From the NCBI GenBank assembly GCA_008692225.1, contig VICG01000008.1:2258001-2322000 (forward strand): 64,000 nucleotides of DNA, given 5' to 3'. Below are positions 10,803 through 22,649 of this stretch, one piece after another. Numbering within the stretch: the first letter of the stretch is position 1; the number at the start of each line of letters is the position of its first letter. The notes under the pieces are model-generated. The model saw nothing but the letters and a program-made list of their open reading frames with translations, had not been told where the DNA came from and ran no database searches. The translations under genes were made by a program, and so were the position numbers. The stretch is from Monilinia fructicola. Taxonomy: Eukaryota > Ascomycota > Leotiomycetes > Helotiales > Sclerotiniaceae.

Positions 10803-13698
10803 GAGATTATCAGTGCAAAGGCTGATTAGTATACATAATGCTGCTCCGATCCCAGATGTTGACGCATTGCTCTCCAGTTGAGAGCTAGATGCTAATTAGT
10901 ATATGGGTGGCTGTATGCTAGTTATATACTATGCGTAAATGAAAATGCAAATGCAAATGCCAGTATTTTGGTTTGTTAGAGGATGCCAACATCTGGGTAC
11001 CGCACAATGTGCTGCGGGCTTCGGGCTGCCGAGAGTCGACGCAGAACGACACAGGGCGGGATCGCAGGCGAGGAAGTCGTTGAAGTTGATTTGTGTATAG
11101 CATGTGATATACATTGCAGAAACAGAAACGAAAAGAGACAGCGGCAGTGATGGAGTTGAGACGCATCCATGGAGTGCGACGATTACAGTAGAACCTGGTT
11201 ATACCGGACTTGGTTATACCGGAATCCTGGTTATACCGGAATTTTTTTTCAATTTCACTTGATTTTATATGGAAGTAACGGAATTTTGGCTTATAACGGA
11301 ATACCGATGTATTTTTTCAAAATTCCGGTATAAACAGGTTGATTTATATGGGATTATTATTTAACACGTGATAATTTACCAAAAAAATTTGATTATATAA
11401 TCTTATCAAAATTCCAATTTGTATAAATTTGTATAAAGTTGTATAATATCTGTATAAATCCTGTATAATTTTTTATGCATATCTGGTTATACCGGAAACT
11501 TGGTTTATACCGGATCTAATTGGCTGAAAAATTCTTTGTCCGGTATAACCAGGTTCTACTGTACCGAGAAGTGAAGCCAAGCACTGGCTTTTCTGCGATC
11601 CATGCATACGTATTTTAAGCGATGCCCTGGTCTTCCCGCCCTATGGAGGTACATCCCAGAGCGTCTAGCTCGATCTGAAGATATTGATTTACGATGCCCG
11701 GAAGTCGAATGAGGCTTTGGCTTGATTCACGCTGTGTAGATTGGTTTCTGGAGGCGAGCCGGAAAGTTTTTATTGATGATCGATCTAATTAGCGAGGATT
11801 AATTGGGATTAGATGATGATTATTAGGCTATGCATACATACATATATGATAATCTGGGGATAACGCATACAACAATACATCTTATTAATAATATTATAGA
11901 TTAGGGCATAATAAAGCAGACAACATATCTTTGGGTAAGAGAATTACTTAATTGATAGGAATTAAAGTAACAGATAAATAGAATTGTAAGACAAAATGAA
12001 CATGGAAAGATATGGATACAAGGGTACAACTTAAAGAGAGAATAATGGAATGAGCCTGGAGCATTGGAAGAGTGATATGATATTAATATGTAAAACTGGG
12101 TATAGTCAGAACAAAATAAAGAGAATCGAATACATATATATCATATATCCGAGAGAGTCATATGCTTACTTCATTGGAAGAATCTAAGCTTTTAGATTAT
12201 TTTTCCTATTTTAAAGCACTAAAACGATAAAATGCGATATACGATCCTATTAATCTGTTTGAGATCGACCTAAAAATGCGCTACAGGTGGTGATATCCAA
12301 CAGATGAATTGTAGTGAAAACCGCTTGGATCTTCTTGCCGCATCGATTGGAGCAAACAGCCGACTCGGGGAGACGATATGGTAAAGGGTGATTTCCTCGA
12401 TTGCACGGAGATGGGGAGTAAGGTTGATGCGCTGGGAGTGGGAGATGTATTGAACGGTCAGATGTAGTAAAATGTAAGACGCCGCATGAATTTAAGGATC
12501 GTACAAGAAGCAATCAGCGGGGTATTCAAGCGGGGGATTCTGAAGCGGAAACTTTTGAAAAGTGTGAGTGTGTAGAAACTATCCCTTTTGCTCTTGAACC
12601 CTTCAATTGGAGCTCTAACTAATTGGCGATGAGGTTTGTTCGTTATTCTTTGCTTCTGATGATGATCCAAATATCTGCAATTGGTTCTCAAACACGATTC
12701 AAATTGAAGTGGTGAGGAAGAGGATCCTTTTCCGGCAACATCTTCTACTCATAAAGCACCATCAGAAAGACTAACATCGTAATCATTCGAGTTATTAACT
12801 CCAAGATCATATAGTCTCTCATCGCAGTAAAGACTTCTAGCCCGCACATTGAAGACCATTTTATATACCTTCCCCTCAACTCTTTACAATCTCAATATTC
12901 GGTCCCTACAACGCTTCAACCTAGCAATATGTCATTCTCTCGACGCTATTTTTCTCAGCTTTATATTCTCTAGTTTTCAAATTCTCCCATAGAACACTCC
13001 ACTTGGATTCATAAAGACTCCCACTGTTGTCGATCCCCAAGAGTCGATAATTGGTACCGTGACACAGCTTGCCAAGTTCGTATCGTTCTGTTTCTTTGCC
13101 ATGATAACTACTGACATCTCTCTCTGTCTCCTAGAGGTCGAAAAAATTTACACGTGCAAAGTTTTGTTATGTCACATATGATGTTCTGTTTTCTGTGGCC
13201 TCTGAATACGATGTCCAAAAGGTCTACCGTGAGCCTCCCAGGGTAACAACTGTCATTTTTGTGATTATCCGCTACCACTAGATTTTCTGTAAGACGAAAG
13301 TTGTCTCCTACCTACTCTCCATTCCCAGCCCGAACTTTCCTCCTCTTCCAAATTCCAATCCATCAAAATCGCGAAACATCAACAAGTCTCCACTCTCCAC
13401 TCCTCCCCCCACTCCCTTTTCATTTCAACTTCTGTCCCTCTAACCTAACCCATACATCCCTCCGAAAAAAGCACCAACCCCATCAGCTTCCCCTAAACTA
13501 CAAATTCCATAACCTCTTCAACAAAGACCTCACCATAGCCCCATTTAAGCAAGCCGCTTATGACATACTAACTGAACCGAAATCCACAAGTGAAAACACG
13601 ACAGAAATCCAATCATGGCTTTCCTGAAATTCTTCTCCGTGCGCCCTTCTCGAACAACTGTCATTCCCAAAGATGCCATCGACTTCCAAAATCTAAGT
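10803..13698. other. Gene-poor stretch containing one MITE
   Basis: Apart from the inverted-repeat element at 11186-11561, I see no gene. ORFs at 10918-11170 and 12250-12691 have no domain or membrane pattern and no partner exons. 13250-13620 is pyrimidine-rich. Confidence 0.5.
11186..11561. mobile_element. 376 bp MITE with 24 bp terminal inverted repeats and TA target site
   Basis: The ends read CAGTAGAACCTGGTTATACC and its exact complement; the match extends to at least 23 bp. TA sits immediately outside both ends (11184-11185 and 11562-11563). The CTGGTTATACCGGAA motif recurs in direct and inverted orientation inside both ends. There is no ORF. A CAGT start with a TA target fits a pogo/Fot1-type non-autonomous element. 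Confidence 0.85.
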
Positions 13699-14301
13699 TT
13701 AAAGTCCCAGCTCAAGATCGACAAGTTCCGAGATTTCGGTTTTCAGACCTGACTTATCTTCGCAGATTTGTCCATCGATTTCCCGACTCGCAGCCATCTC
13801 CTCCCTAAACTCCTCAATCCACCTCTCAACCTTCGCAAGCTCATTCTCCAACCCCATCGGGCGCTCCAAGGTTGGGATATTCCAATGCCGCAGCTCTTCC
13901 GCGTCAATCCGATTGCGTTCCCTATCCCAAAATGTATGGCCGCTAGCTACTGTATACCTGGCTCTTTCAATGCATGTTAATGATTGGAATCTCCTACTCG
14001 CTCTTCGTATCATGCCCGGTTCACGGATTCTCCTTTCCAAATGCTGATGAATCTCGGGTAGAAATTTCTTGTCCAGCCGCTCTCGATAGTACTTGTGCTT
14101 GACAACAAAGAAGCACAAATCTAGAATCATCTCGTGTCGCTTCTCTGGATCTGTGTCCAGTAGATCTGCCAGTAATCTTGCTCGCATGCAAATCTCAGTC
14201 TGTGGAATTAACCACCGTGCGTTCCCAAAACTGATGAGCACTACAGAGGAGATTAAACAGAATACGACAGTCGCATAATATAGTATATTATCCATATCCA
14301 T
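13699..14301 (-). CDS. Hypothetical protein with one N-terminal membrane segment
   Basis: Not recognised. Single frame of 200 codons. I start at ATG 14301 (MDMDNILYYATVVF), because upstream codons in the same frame look like leader. Residues 5-25 or so form one transmembrane helix (NILYYATVVFCLISSVVLIS). The rest is charged and largely helical (RRIREPGMIRRASRRF, LAKVERWIEEFREEM), so a membrane-anchored cytosolic helical protein is plausible. The ORF is much longer than chance for this region and its composition matches other genes here. It may be related in context to the membrane protein at 15000-15502, which has the same orientation. Confidence 0.5.
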   Translation of the reverse strand: MDMDNILYYATVVFCLISSVVLISFGNARWLIPQTEICMRARLLADLLDTDPEKRHEMILDLCFFVVKHKYYRERLDKKFLPEIHQHLERRIREPGMIRRASRRFQSLTCIERARYTVASGHTFWDRERNRIDAEELRHWNIPTLERPMGLENELAKVERWIEEFREEMAASREIDGQICEDKSGLKTEISELVDLELGL

Positions 14302-14999
14302 GATAAATGATCGAATTCGATGCCTAATTATATATGGTTGATTTGTTATTTTGTATGCTCTTAAGGAAAGATTTGTCACAGTACCTTGAGCGCCGAAGCA
14401 AATACAGTAATGTCTATTGCTTCAGATTCGAGAAAATTTAGGAAGGAATAGAATGAGCAGATGAATGTTTGCAAATTTTTTTTGGAACAAGTGATTGTGC
14501 GTGTGGTCAAATTCACCCCATCGATAGCGTAACCCTAGGTGTGCAACGGACTCCAACTAGAGTTTTAGCATAGATCAAGCGAAACTTCATTACTCGTAGT
14601 ATCACTGATCATCATCGTCCTTTCAATAATCCATTGAAAGTACGCTATTCCAATTTGGTTCGTTAAAAGAAAATGCCTTTTTTTACCTCGCTTTCGCCCC
14701 CTATTTTATCGAAAACGCCCCTCCATTCTATAATAACATACCAATCACTTCAAATTCTGAATGGTTTTAATAATAACAACAATAAAAGTAGGAATAACAA
14801 TAACAATATTAATAAATTTGTAATACACTTGTCAAGTTTAGCTCAATAAACCAAAATCAATAAGCAAAATTTAGCAAATTAAACTTAATAGGCAGGCTCA
14901 AAAAAAAAAAGAGTATTATTAAGTATAACTCCGAATAATACTTTCGAAACTCCAAGGTCCAACGGATTGCAATAAATATCATGGCAGGTCTTCTTCTCT
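14302..14999. other. Intergenic between two small membrane-protein genes
   Basis: Contains copy B of the dispersed repeat at 14659-14724 and an AT-rich tail of AATAAC-like units. No gene is seen. Confidence 0.5.
14659..14724 (+). repeat. Dispersed repeat core, copy B
   Basis: The best-preserved of four similar segments: TTCGTTAAAAGAAAATGCC, a T7 run, CTCGCTTTCGCCCCC, ATCGAAAACGCCCC. Confidence 0.45.
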
Positions 15000-15502
15000 C
15001 TAGGAAACTGGACGGGGGATCTGGTATATGATAATACCACAGAATATCATGTTGATCAGACACAGGAGGAAAGATATTCTATCGCTGGTTGCCTCGGCCC
15101 ATACATTGGCATCGATTCTTCGAGCCCATTCCCCCAGCATTAACGCGCCGGATACTGCAGCAAGGACAAGATTCAATCCCGCACCAACTCTTTCAATCAT
15201 AAAGCCCCAAGGATATTCCAGAAATATGTTGCAGATGTCCATAATCCAAAGAACAGTCGATGCACTTTGGATGGTGAACGCTGCCCACACAACATCTGCG
15301 TCGGGACCATTAAATGGCCGTGGCAAACCAACTAGCACCAAGCAGCAAGAGATTTATCGTAAACAGTATCACATTTTTCGTGGTTGCCCATTGCTCCAAT
15401 TTATTCAGCCCCCTGCGAAGAAAGTAGAAAAGACTGTCCGAGAAAGTATCGAACAAGTCGATCAAGCGGCCAAAAGAATTGTGTATGGCTGTGTATAATC
15501 AT
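15000..15502 (-). CDS. Four-helix membrane protein of unknown function (two frame breaks)
   Basis: Not recognised as a named family. Two +1 slips hide this gene: one extra base in the A run at 15472-15475 and one in the A run at 15312-15314 (plus strand). Removing both gives a continuous 166-residue protein from ATG 15502 to TAG 15000. It has an amphipathic N-terminus (LIDLFDTFSDSLFYFLRRGL) and four hydrophobic segments: ILFTINLLLLGASWFATAI, VVWAAFTIQSASTVLW, AGLNLVLAAVSGALML and ISFLLCLINMIFCGIIIY. This spacing recalls small MARVEL/tetraspan-like fungal proteins. That the corrected length is an exact multiple of three with one clean ATG supports the model. Confidence 0.55.
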
Positions 15503-15770
15503 TCAAATGAAAGAAAGGCCATACTGATAAAAAGAACTATGGATGTAGATTTATTTGGATCTGAATCTGAATCGAAATCGGAATCTGAAGTTGAAGTTGA
15601 AGTTGAATCTGAATTGGGGAATGAGATCGAAATGAGAATCAGAATATCAGAACTGGCTGATCCAAGAAAGAAAAAAGGAAAATTGAAGTGTCAAAAGTCC
15701 TCATTATATACCCCAAGTCATCAATCACAACTCCTTCCTTTTGTGAATGAGTATGATTCCGACTCCTTCT

Positions 15771-15960
15771 AAAGGAAGAAACAGCTGAACTCGGCTTCTT
15801 TCGAAGTACCATCCAACCCTTAACTCTTTAACCCGTAACTCTCTCTTCTGAAGGAAGGAACAACTGATCTCGCCTTCTTTCGATATATACTCATCAACCC
15901 ATCAACCCATCAACTCCTCCTACTAAAGAAGGAAATAACTGACCTCTCCTTCTTCCATTA
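15771..15960 (+). repeat. Three diverged copies of a unit of about 76 bp
   Basis: AAGGAAnnAACTGAnCTCnnCTTCTTTCGA-like cores begin at about 15771, 15849 and 15924. Each core is itself an imperfect inverted repeat (GAAGGA with TCCTTC), separated by CATCAACCC-rich spacers. Confidence 0.6.
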
Positions 15961-15974
15961 TACCCATCTACCCA

Positions 15975-16425
15975 TCTACCCTTCAACCCTTCAACCCTTC
16001 AACCCTTCAACCCCTCAACCCCTCAACCATAAACCCCTTTAATCTCTCAGCCCCTCAACGCATCTCCAAAACCCTCTCCACACCCCGAATAACCCACAAG
16101 AGCCAACCCACCACAAACACAATCTACAATCCAACCCTATCGATCAAACCAACCAACCAACCAACCAACCAACCAACCAACCAACCCAACCTCTCATCTT
16201 CACTCCAACCTTACACTCCAGCCTCAAGTCGCTTAATTCTGCTTACCTTCCTTCTCCCCACCGCGCTTTCCAACGTGGGGACATCCCCGTGTTACGTTGC
16301 TGTTGTATCATGTTATGCCTTGGAAACTGCAAGACCAGTTTCTGTCGCGCTTTAGTCATTAGTTACCTACCTACTGGGGACCTACCTACCCACCCACCCA
16401 CCTACCTACCTACCTACCAACCTAT
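15975..16425. repeat. Pyrimidine-strand microsatellites
   Basis: CCCTTCAA units near 15975-16025, CCAA units near 16150-16187 and CCTA units near 16380-16420. Confidence 0.75.
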
Positions 16426-16859
16426 CATCATATCGTGGTCATACATCTCTTACTTCGCTTCATGACCACCAAACAATGATCACCAGACATAATGTTAATC
16501 ACCGGCAAATTAGACTTATATCTTTTAACAAACAATTTTTGATTGGCCTATTCAATCTACTACCGAGAAAAAATCATCGGTATGAAGCTATTTGATTAAA
16601 TATTGGACCATGAAGTTATCGTCTCCACATAACCCATCATGAAAACATCAAAAACATCAAAAAGATCCCATCCACCCCGTCTATATTTTACGCGTAACGC
16701 CATTCTTTTGGTGTGACCCGATTGATCGTGAGCATGAAATGAAATGCAATGCAGTTCTATGTGATACTGATCCAACCCAGAGATAAAAACAAAGTGGACC
16801 ACTTCTTTCTAATCAAATATGAACCTATATGCAAGAAGCAAAGTTTGGTATCTAACTCT

Positions 16860-19800
16860 TCAAGACTCATCATCAGTATCTGGTGGGTGAGGAGTGCCCT
16901 TTGGAGAGTTGAGCCTAGGAAATTTGTTAGCACGATATTCAAAGACAATGTAAGGAAGGGTACAACAAACCATTCAATGTGTCTAAGTCTTCTCCTGACC
17001 TCAGCCTCCTTCAACTCCTTCTTGGTCTTCTTCTTCTTCTTTCTGGCCTTGAAGCCCATATCCCCTCCATTATCTTCCGCACCACTGTTAACAGCACTGG
17101 CGGTTGTACTGGTTGCAGCACTAACAACGCTACTGTTGAATCCACTTGATGGTCGACTAGCATCCTCGAAACGATCGGCCGAGATGGCCATGTTACCCTT
17201 GTGAGTAACACGACCAGCGACGACGTGCCATTGTTCTGGGCAAAGAGCACCAACGAATTCTTCGTTGTGAGAAATCATAACCACACCGCCCTTATAGTCA
17301 CGAATAGCGACAGCGAGACCTCCCAAGGAATCACGATCCAAGAAATTGGTAGGTTCGTCAAGGACCAACAGATGAGGGTTGTTCCACATGGCACCTGCGA
17401 TGACTACCTTGACCTTTTGTCCACCAGAAAGACCAGAGATCTCATTGTGATTGGCAATTTCGGGATCGAGTCCAAGGTCCTCGAAATGTTGGGCGATGGC
17501 AGTTGGAGTGAGCTCACGGAAACCGAGACCTTCACGAGATGCCTCGTGATCATCGAATTCTTGGATCAACTTGTTGAATCCAAGGGAAATCAAGGTTTCT
17601 CTGGAAATTTGAGAGTTGTACTTTGGCAACATTCCGACCCACTTAATCTCGTATTGAAAAGTCTTCTTGTACTTTTGACGACCCATGATAGCTTCGATAC
17701 GCTTTCCACCAGATCCATCACCAAGATCAACCAACTTGTCCATCTGCGCCTTGTCTTCATCAGACAAGATACGAGTTTGCTTCATGTGTACCTCACGATC
17801 ATCACCATTGGCATAACGCCATTGAAGATACTGGTTGGGAGTCTTTTCCAAATGCATCTCAACGTGCTCCAAAGCGTGCTGCTTGATGTATCCGATACGC
17901 AAGTTAGGATGCTTATCAACCTTGCCGGTGGTGGGAATAGTTTCACCTGTGAGAAGTTTGATCAAGGTAGACTTTCCGGCACCGTTACCTCCGATAATGG
18001 CGGTTCTGGAAGACAATGTCAATTGGCATGAAACTTCGTGGAGAGATGGCTTGGAGGCTCCCGGATAGGTGTATGAGCAGTTAGTCATTCTGAGAATGGC
18101 TTTGGTTTGTGATTTGACACCAGTAAGGATTCCAGGAGCAGGGAACTTGAATTTCACAAGAGAGTCGGAAAGAGTGTAGTAGCTCTTTGCTTCAGGCTTT
18201 TGCTTGACGAAAGCAGCAAGGTTTCCCTTGTAAAACAGCAAGCTTCTTTCCGGGTTCGTAATGGTAGATATCGGTACAAACTTCATCCAAAAATCCGGAG
18301 TCGTGAGAAACAATCAAACTGGTGATTTCAGTGTGTGACTTCAGATACTCTTGTAACCATTTAACATTGGCAACATCCAAATGATTGGTAGGTTCATCGA
18401 GAAGAAGGACATCGGCCTTCATCAACATAGCTCTAGCCAAAGCAAGCTTCATCTTCCAACCTCCGGAAAGGGACCCAACCTTTTCGGATTGACGACCTTC
18501 CGGACCGGCAGTGAAGCCGACTTCAGACAAAACCTCAGAGATACGTTCACGACCTTCCTTGGCAATTTCTGGATCTTTTGCAACGAACTCCAAGATGCTG
18601 ATATCAGCATCCTCGCCTTGGTTATGTTCAACGAAACATGTTCTCAGAACATCTTGACTTGGGAAACCTTCGAGTTTACCGTTGGAGATGGCTCGCATGA
18701 GTGTCGACTTTCCAGCACCGTTACGACCACAAAGACCATATCTGTGACCTTTAAGAAGGCGCAAGTTTGTGTGGTTAAGCAAGAGCATACCTCCGTATGC
18801 CAATGAGAAGTTTGTGTTGACGATTTCAATTTCGCCATCGTCCTCCTTTACTGGCTGTCCAAACTTGCGGTGATCTTCATCGAGGTAGAATTGTTGAACA
18901 GCTGCACCAACTGTGGTGGCAGATTCTGGTTGCTTCATGATATGCTCAAGATAAGGTGTGACGTTGGATGCTATGCGATCGATTTGACGATGGTTGACAT
19001 CCTCAACGAGAATGTCACTAATATATGGCTTTGCAAGTTTGAAGATATCCAAATCACCAGCAAGTCCGCCAGCTTTCTTGATCTCGGATTCGAGAACCTT
19101 TGAAACCTCATCAGAGCTGACTCTAATAACGGCACCACTTACACCATTTGCAACATTGCCGGCATCATCACTCATGGCTTTATCCATGACCTTCATGGCA
19201 CGATCAGCCATTCCTCTGACTTCTGGCAAAGATGCACGTTCCTGAACACCTTTCACACCGGGTTGCAACTTTGGCAAGAAGGTGCGAGCCTCGACGGGAT
19301 CGTGAACCAGTTTTGTCAAGTTCTCAACAACAACGACAGTTTGTCGCAAAACTTCTTGTGCAGTGGAGCGATCGTTCAGAGCTCTCTCCAGAAGAGGTGT
19401 AAGAAGGGCGAGAACGGGAGATGTGACGATAGCAACAAATGTGGTTTGCGATAAGGCGTGGATAGCCTTTTGAAGTGTCTCCTTTCCTGGCTTTTGCATA
19501 GTTTCGATCAAAAGTGGTATTCTTGGAGCAACATCGTCGTTGGAGAGGAGGGTGGTCATAGAAGTCATAGTAATGAGAGATTGCTTCTCAACCTCAGACT
19601 TCAGGTCGTGTAGACCAGCCTCAACGAGAGGAATCAACTGTGCCAATTTGGCACCCAAGATTTCTCTCAAAAGATCCTTCTCATCTGCTTCCTCCTTGGT
19701 ACCACCGATGGTCATCTGCGCCTTGTCTGCCATCTTTTGTATCAACTTGTATGCAGCAACGGTTCCTTGCCATTTTCCGGTGCGCTTGGCGAGATATGTG

Positions 19801-20259
19801 ATGAGGATTGGAAGGAGGCCAACAACAAGAGCTTCGGCGCTCAAGTTGGAGAATAATGCGTCGAGAGCATATTGAGCGGCATCGCGGACAACTGCACCCT
19901 TATCGGCAAGGGCATCGAGTGCAGATGTTACTGTGCTAGGATCTTGTAAGAGGAAGACAACCTCGGAAATCTTTTGCTTAGGTGGAAGACGCTCAAAGAG
20001 AGCGCCCAAGAGGTTTTGAGCGCTTTCTCTTCTTGTTCCGCTCTTCTTATCGGCCGCAGCCTTCTTGATATCTGCCAAGATGCCATAATCTTGAAGTCCT
20101 CGGAAGCCCACGGAGTTGAGAAGAAGGTCGCAAAGAGCGTAAGAAGCATCAACTGATGCAGCGGAAGTTTTGGCTTCGAAGATGCTATCAAGAATACCGG
20201 AAATCTCAGCTTGTGTTGGGGGCAACACCGTTAGATGTCTTTGAAATCATGGTAGGCAT
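16860..20259 (-). CDS. YEF3: Translation elongation factor 3 (ABC-F ATPase)
   Basis: Essential fungal ribosome-bound ATPase that helps release E-site tRNA and deliver eEF1A-aminoacyl-tRNA. Order seen: N-terminal HEAT repeats (first 400 or so residues); a first ABC domain with GRNGAGKSTLMRAI, LSGGWKMKLALARAM and LLLDEPTNHLD; a second with GGNGAGKSTLIKLLTGE, LSGGQKVKVVIAGAM and LVLDEPTNFLD; and, inserted in it, the chromodomain-like segment (KKTFQYEIKWVG) that marks EF3. The tail is the polybasic ARKKKKKTKKELK. A 56 bp intron at 16915-16970 splits the codon for W and leads to LNSPKGTPHPPDTDDES. Two +1 slips break the frame: the G run at 20218-20222 (plus strand), near the N-terminus, and the A run at 18232-18235, between the ABC domains. 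With both removed the protein is about 1113 residues. ATG 20289, in frame ten codons upstream, is an alternative start. As the gene is essential, the slips are almost certainly sequence errors. Confidence 0.95.
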
Positions 20260-20289
20260 CTCGTTGGTGGGAGATTCGAGATGTGGCAT

Positions 20290-21709
20290 TATTATGCCGG
20301 GAGAAATCTTTGAAAATGTGTAATATTAATGTGTGCGATTAGATGATACAGTTGATCAATAGAAATCCTTTATAAGTGACGAAAACTCTGGTTCGTGAGG
20401 AAAAAATCCTTTGAAAAAATCTAAAAGGGGGTCTTTTGGGTTTCGAAAAGTGGCCTTAGAATGGTTGTAATCGAACAAAAGATTGTCGGGGTTTTTTGGA
20501 GTGGAGATTTTCTGACCTAGCAGAAGTGAGTCTTTTAGAAAGACAATATGTAGAAGATTTAGAATATCTTCTTGAGGGATTGAAGTATCTTGGCCGCGTG
20601 TGGCTAAGATGATGAGGATATGAGGATTTGTGTGTGGAGGGGAGAGGATAGAGAATGGGGGATGGAGGAAGAAGAGAAGGTCAAGAGGAGGAGGGGCCGA
20701 AAGAAAAAAAAAAGATAGATAATGCATTGCTTGAGTAGTGATAGTCTCCCACTAAGCTCGAATAGGCTAGAAGATCACATGTAAGACCCTTTGAAACTAT
20801 CTTCATTATAGTTTAGTCTTCGGATTAATTCTTGATCCGCTTCCAATCTTTATCAAATGGTCGATGGAAGTTTTCTTATTGGTTATATTTAGAAAATGGC
20901 ATATCTTAATTTCTTGATTGGTCCATTTCCTATGCGAAACTGAAAATTCCCATCTGTTGAGACCCACTTATAAGGGTTCTTTTTTCCCCATCAAGGAATA
21001 TTGGGGATTGGTACAACAGTACACCTGGGCAGTGCAGTACTCCGTACTCCGTACAGTGCTGTAATAAGATAATAAGACCCACTGGCTGGTCGACACTCAC
21101 CGATAGTACAAATTCATCCGAGCTTTCCCCTTTCAATGTTGGTTTTATCCTGTGACTTCCATATTGGGTTATACGGGAGTAATAGAACCTTGAACGATAT
21201 TCGTAGTAATGATGAAAGTAGGTAGTAAGAGTAATATAATATAATAGTAATAACAATAAATAATCACACTAATCACAATACTGTTATAACCATAATAACA
21301 ATAAACAATATAAATAGAATACACTCGAACAGCACTTCAATTACTAATTACCTCATAATTTACCCCTTTGGGTAAGTAATTTAATGATCATCACATATTG
21401 GTTCCCGATTCCGCCATAAAGACTTTTCCTCTTAAATAAATCTCTTACAATCCTCAAATCTCTTCATCTCGTCTCTCTCTACTCATATGAAGTACTTGTG
21501 CTCTCCTTATGTATATAAATACCTGTCTACCTACCTACCTACCTACCTACCTACCTATCTATCTGTATCGTAAATTCTTCTCTATGTTCGTTTTATAATT
21601 AGACTTCGAACCTTATCCTCAATCTTCTCTACGGAGTATAGTAATTACCTCATCCATCCATTCACCCATTTATCTATCGGTTCCTTGGCACGACTTATCT
21701 CGAGTCAGG
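20290..21709. other. Divergent intergenic region between EF3 and the DUF1275 gene
   Basis: Contains the EF3 5' leader and promoter and the promoter of the plus-strand gene at 21710. A CTAC/CTAT repeat lies near 21531-21562. ORFs here are low-complexity. Confidence 0.5.
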
Positions 21710-22649
21710 ATGCTGAAAGCTTCTTCAATCAGAGGATCATTTACCGGTGATGGCGAGGGCGAGAGTGCCCAGAGTTCCCTCCCAACAACCGTGGTTCCTT
21801 CGCCTCAGAGATCTCTCAATGGTTCCATCAAGGGATCTGACGAGTCTTCATGGTCTAGAGCAAGATCCTATTTCAGTGAAGAGATAACTCTCGTTCATGC
21901 TGATATTCCAATAATAGCATGTGCCTTAGTGTCCGGTATCTGTGACAGTAGTGCTTACAATGCTTGGACTTGTTTCGTTTCAATGCAAACTGGTATGTTT
22001 CTTGGCGACAACAGGCATACCTTCTTTGCTCATCCTCTTCCTAGGTAATACCATCTTTCTAGCACTCGGCGCATCCGGTCAGCCCATCAGCCATCCATAC
22101 GGCTGGGTAAAGTCCCTCATTTCGATCTTCTTTTTCCTTTGCGGTTGCCTTTTCTTTGCACAAACTCGATGGTTCGGTGCTGGAAAGTGTCGCGGGGTGC
22201 TATCCATATCTTTCGTTCTGCAGGGCATCTGCCTAATAGTCGCCGCGGCGCTGGTACAGACAAAGGTGGTACCCGAGCCATTTGGCGTCTATGGTATCGA
22301 GGATGAGGTCAATTTCATCGAGTTGATTCCCTTGGGATTCCTGGCATTTCAATCTGGCGGCCAGATTGTCACATCGAGAATCCTTGGCTTCAATGAAGTT
22401 CCTACGACGGTTCTGACCAGTGTCTATTGTGATATTGCCTCGGATCCAAAGCTATTCGCAAAGGACAACGTCAAGAGGAACAGGAGAGTAGCTGCTGTGC
22501 TTGCTATTCTTTCTGGTGGAATTGCCGGTGGTTGGATCAGTCGAAGTACGGCTGGCTTGTCTGCATCCCTTTGGTTTGCTGCTGCTATAAAACTGGCGAT
22601 TGCTTTTAGTTGGGCGGTATGGAAGCCAAAGCCAGTCACTTTGGACTGA
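21710..22649 (+). CDS. DUF1275 (YoaK-type) multi-pass membrane protein
   Basis: Two exons, 21710-21992 and 22045-22649, separated by a 52 bp GT-AG intron, give 295 residues. Splicing joins MQTG to NTIFLALGASGQP, the characteristic DUF1275 segment after the first helix. About 65 polar N-terminal residues precede the helices DIPIIACALVSGICDSSAY, SLISIFFFLCGCLFF, VLQGICLIVAAALV, IPLGFLAFQSGGQIV, AAVLAILSGGIAGGW and ASLWFAAAIKLAIAFSW. FNEVPTTVLTSVYCDIASDP is the other conserved family block. Function is unknown in fungi; members are predicted membrane transport-like proteins. The start is the first ATG, at 21710. No frame damage is seen. Confidence 0.9.

Larger units (their letters stand above)
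15503..16859. other. Repeat-rich intergenic region
   Basis: Holds GAATCT/GAAGTT microsatellite sequence (15555-15615), a 76 bp tandem repeat, and CCCTTCAA, CCAA and CCTA runs. The plus-strand ORF across 15479-15772 is mostly translated microsatellite and I do not call it. Confidence 0.55.

Noticed and set aside
15479..15772. Plus-strand 97-codon frame
   Set aside because: Its centre is a translated GAATCT/GAAGTT microsatellite and it overlaps the start of the membrane-protein gene on the other strand.
17201..18031. 276-codon plus-strand frame
   Set aside because: Antisense shadow of the second ABC domain of elongation factor 3.
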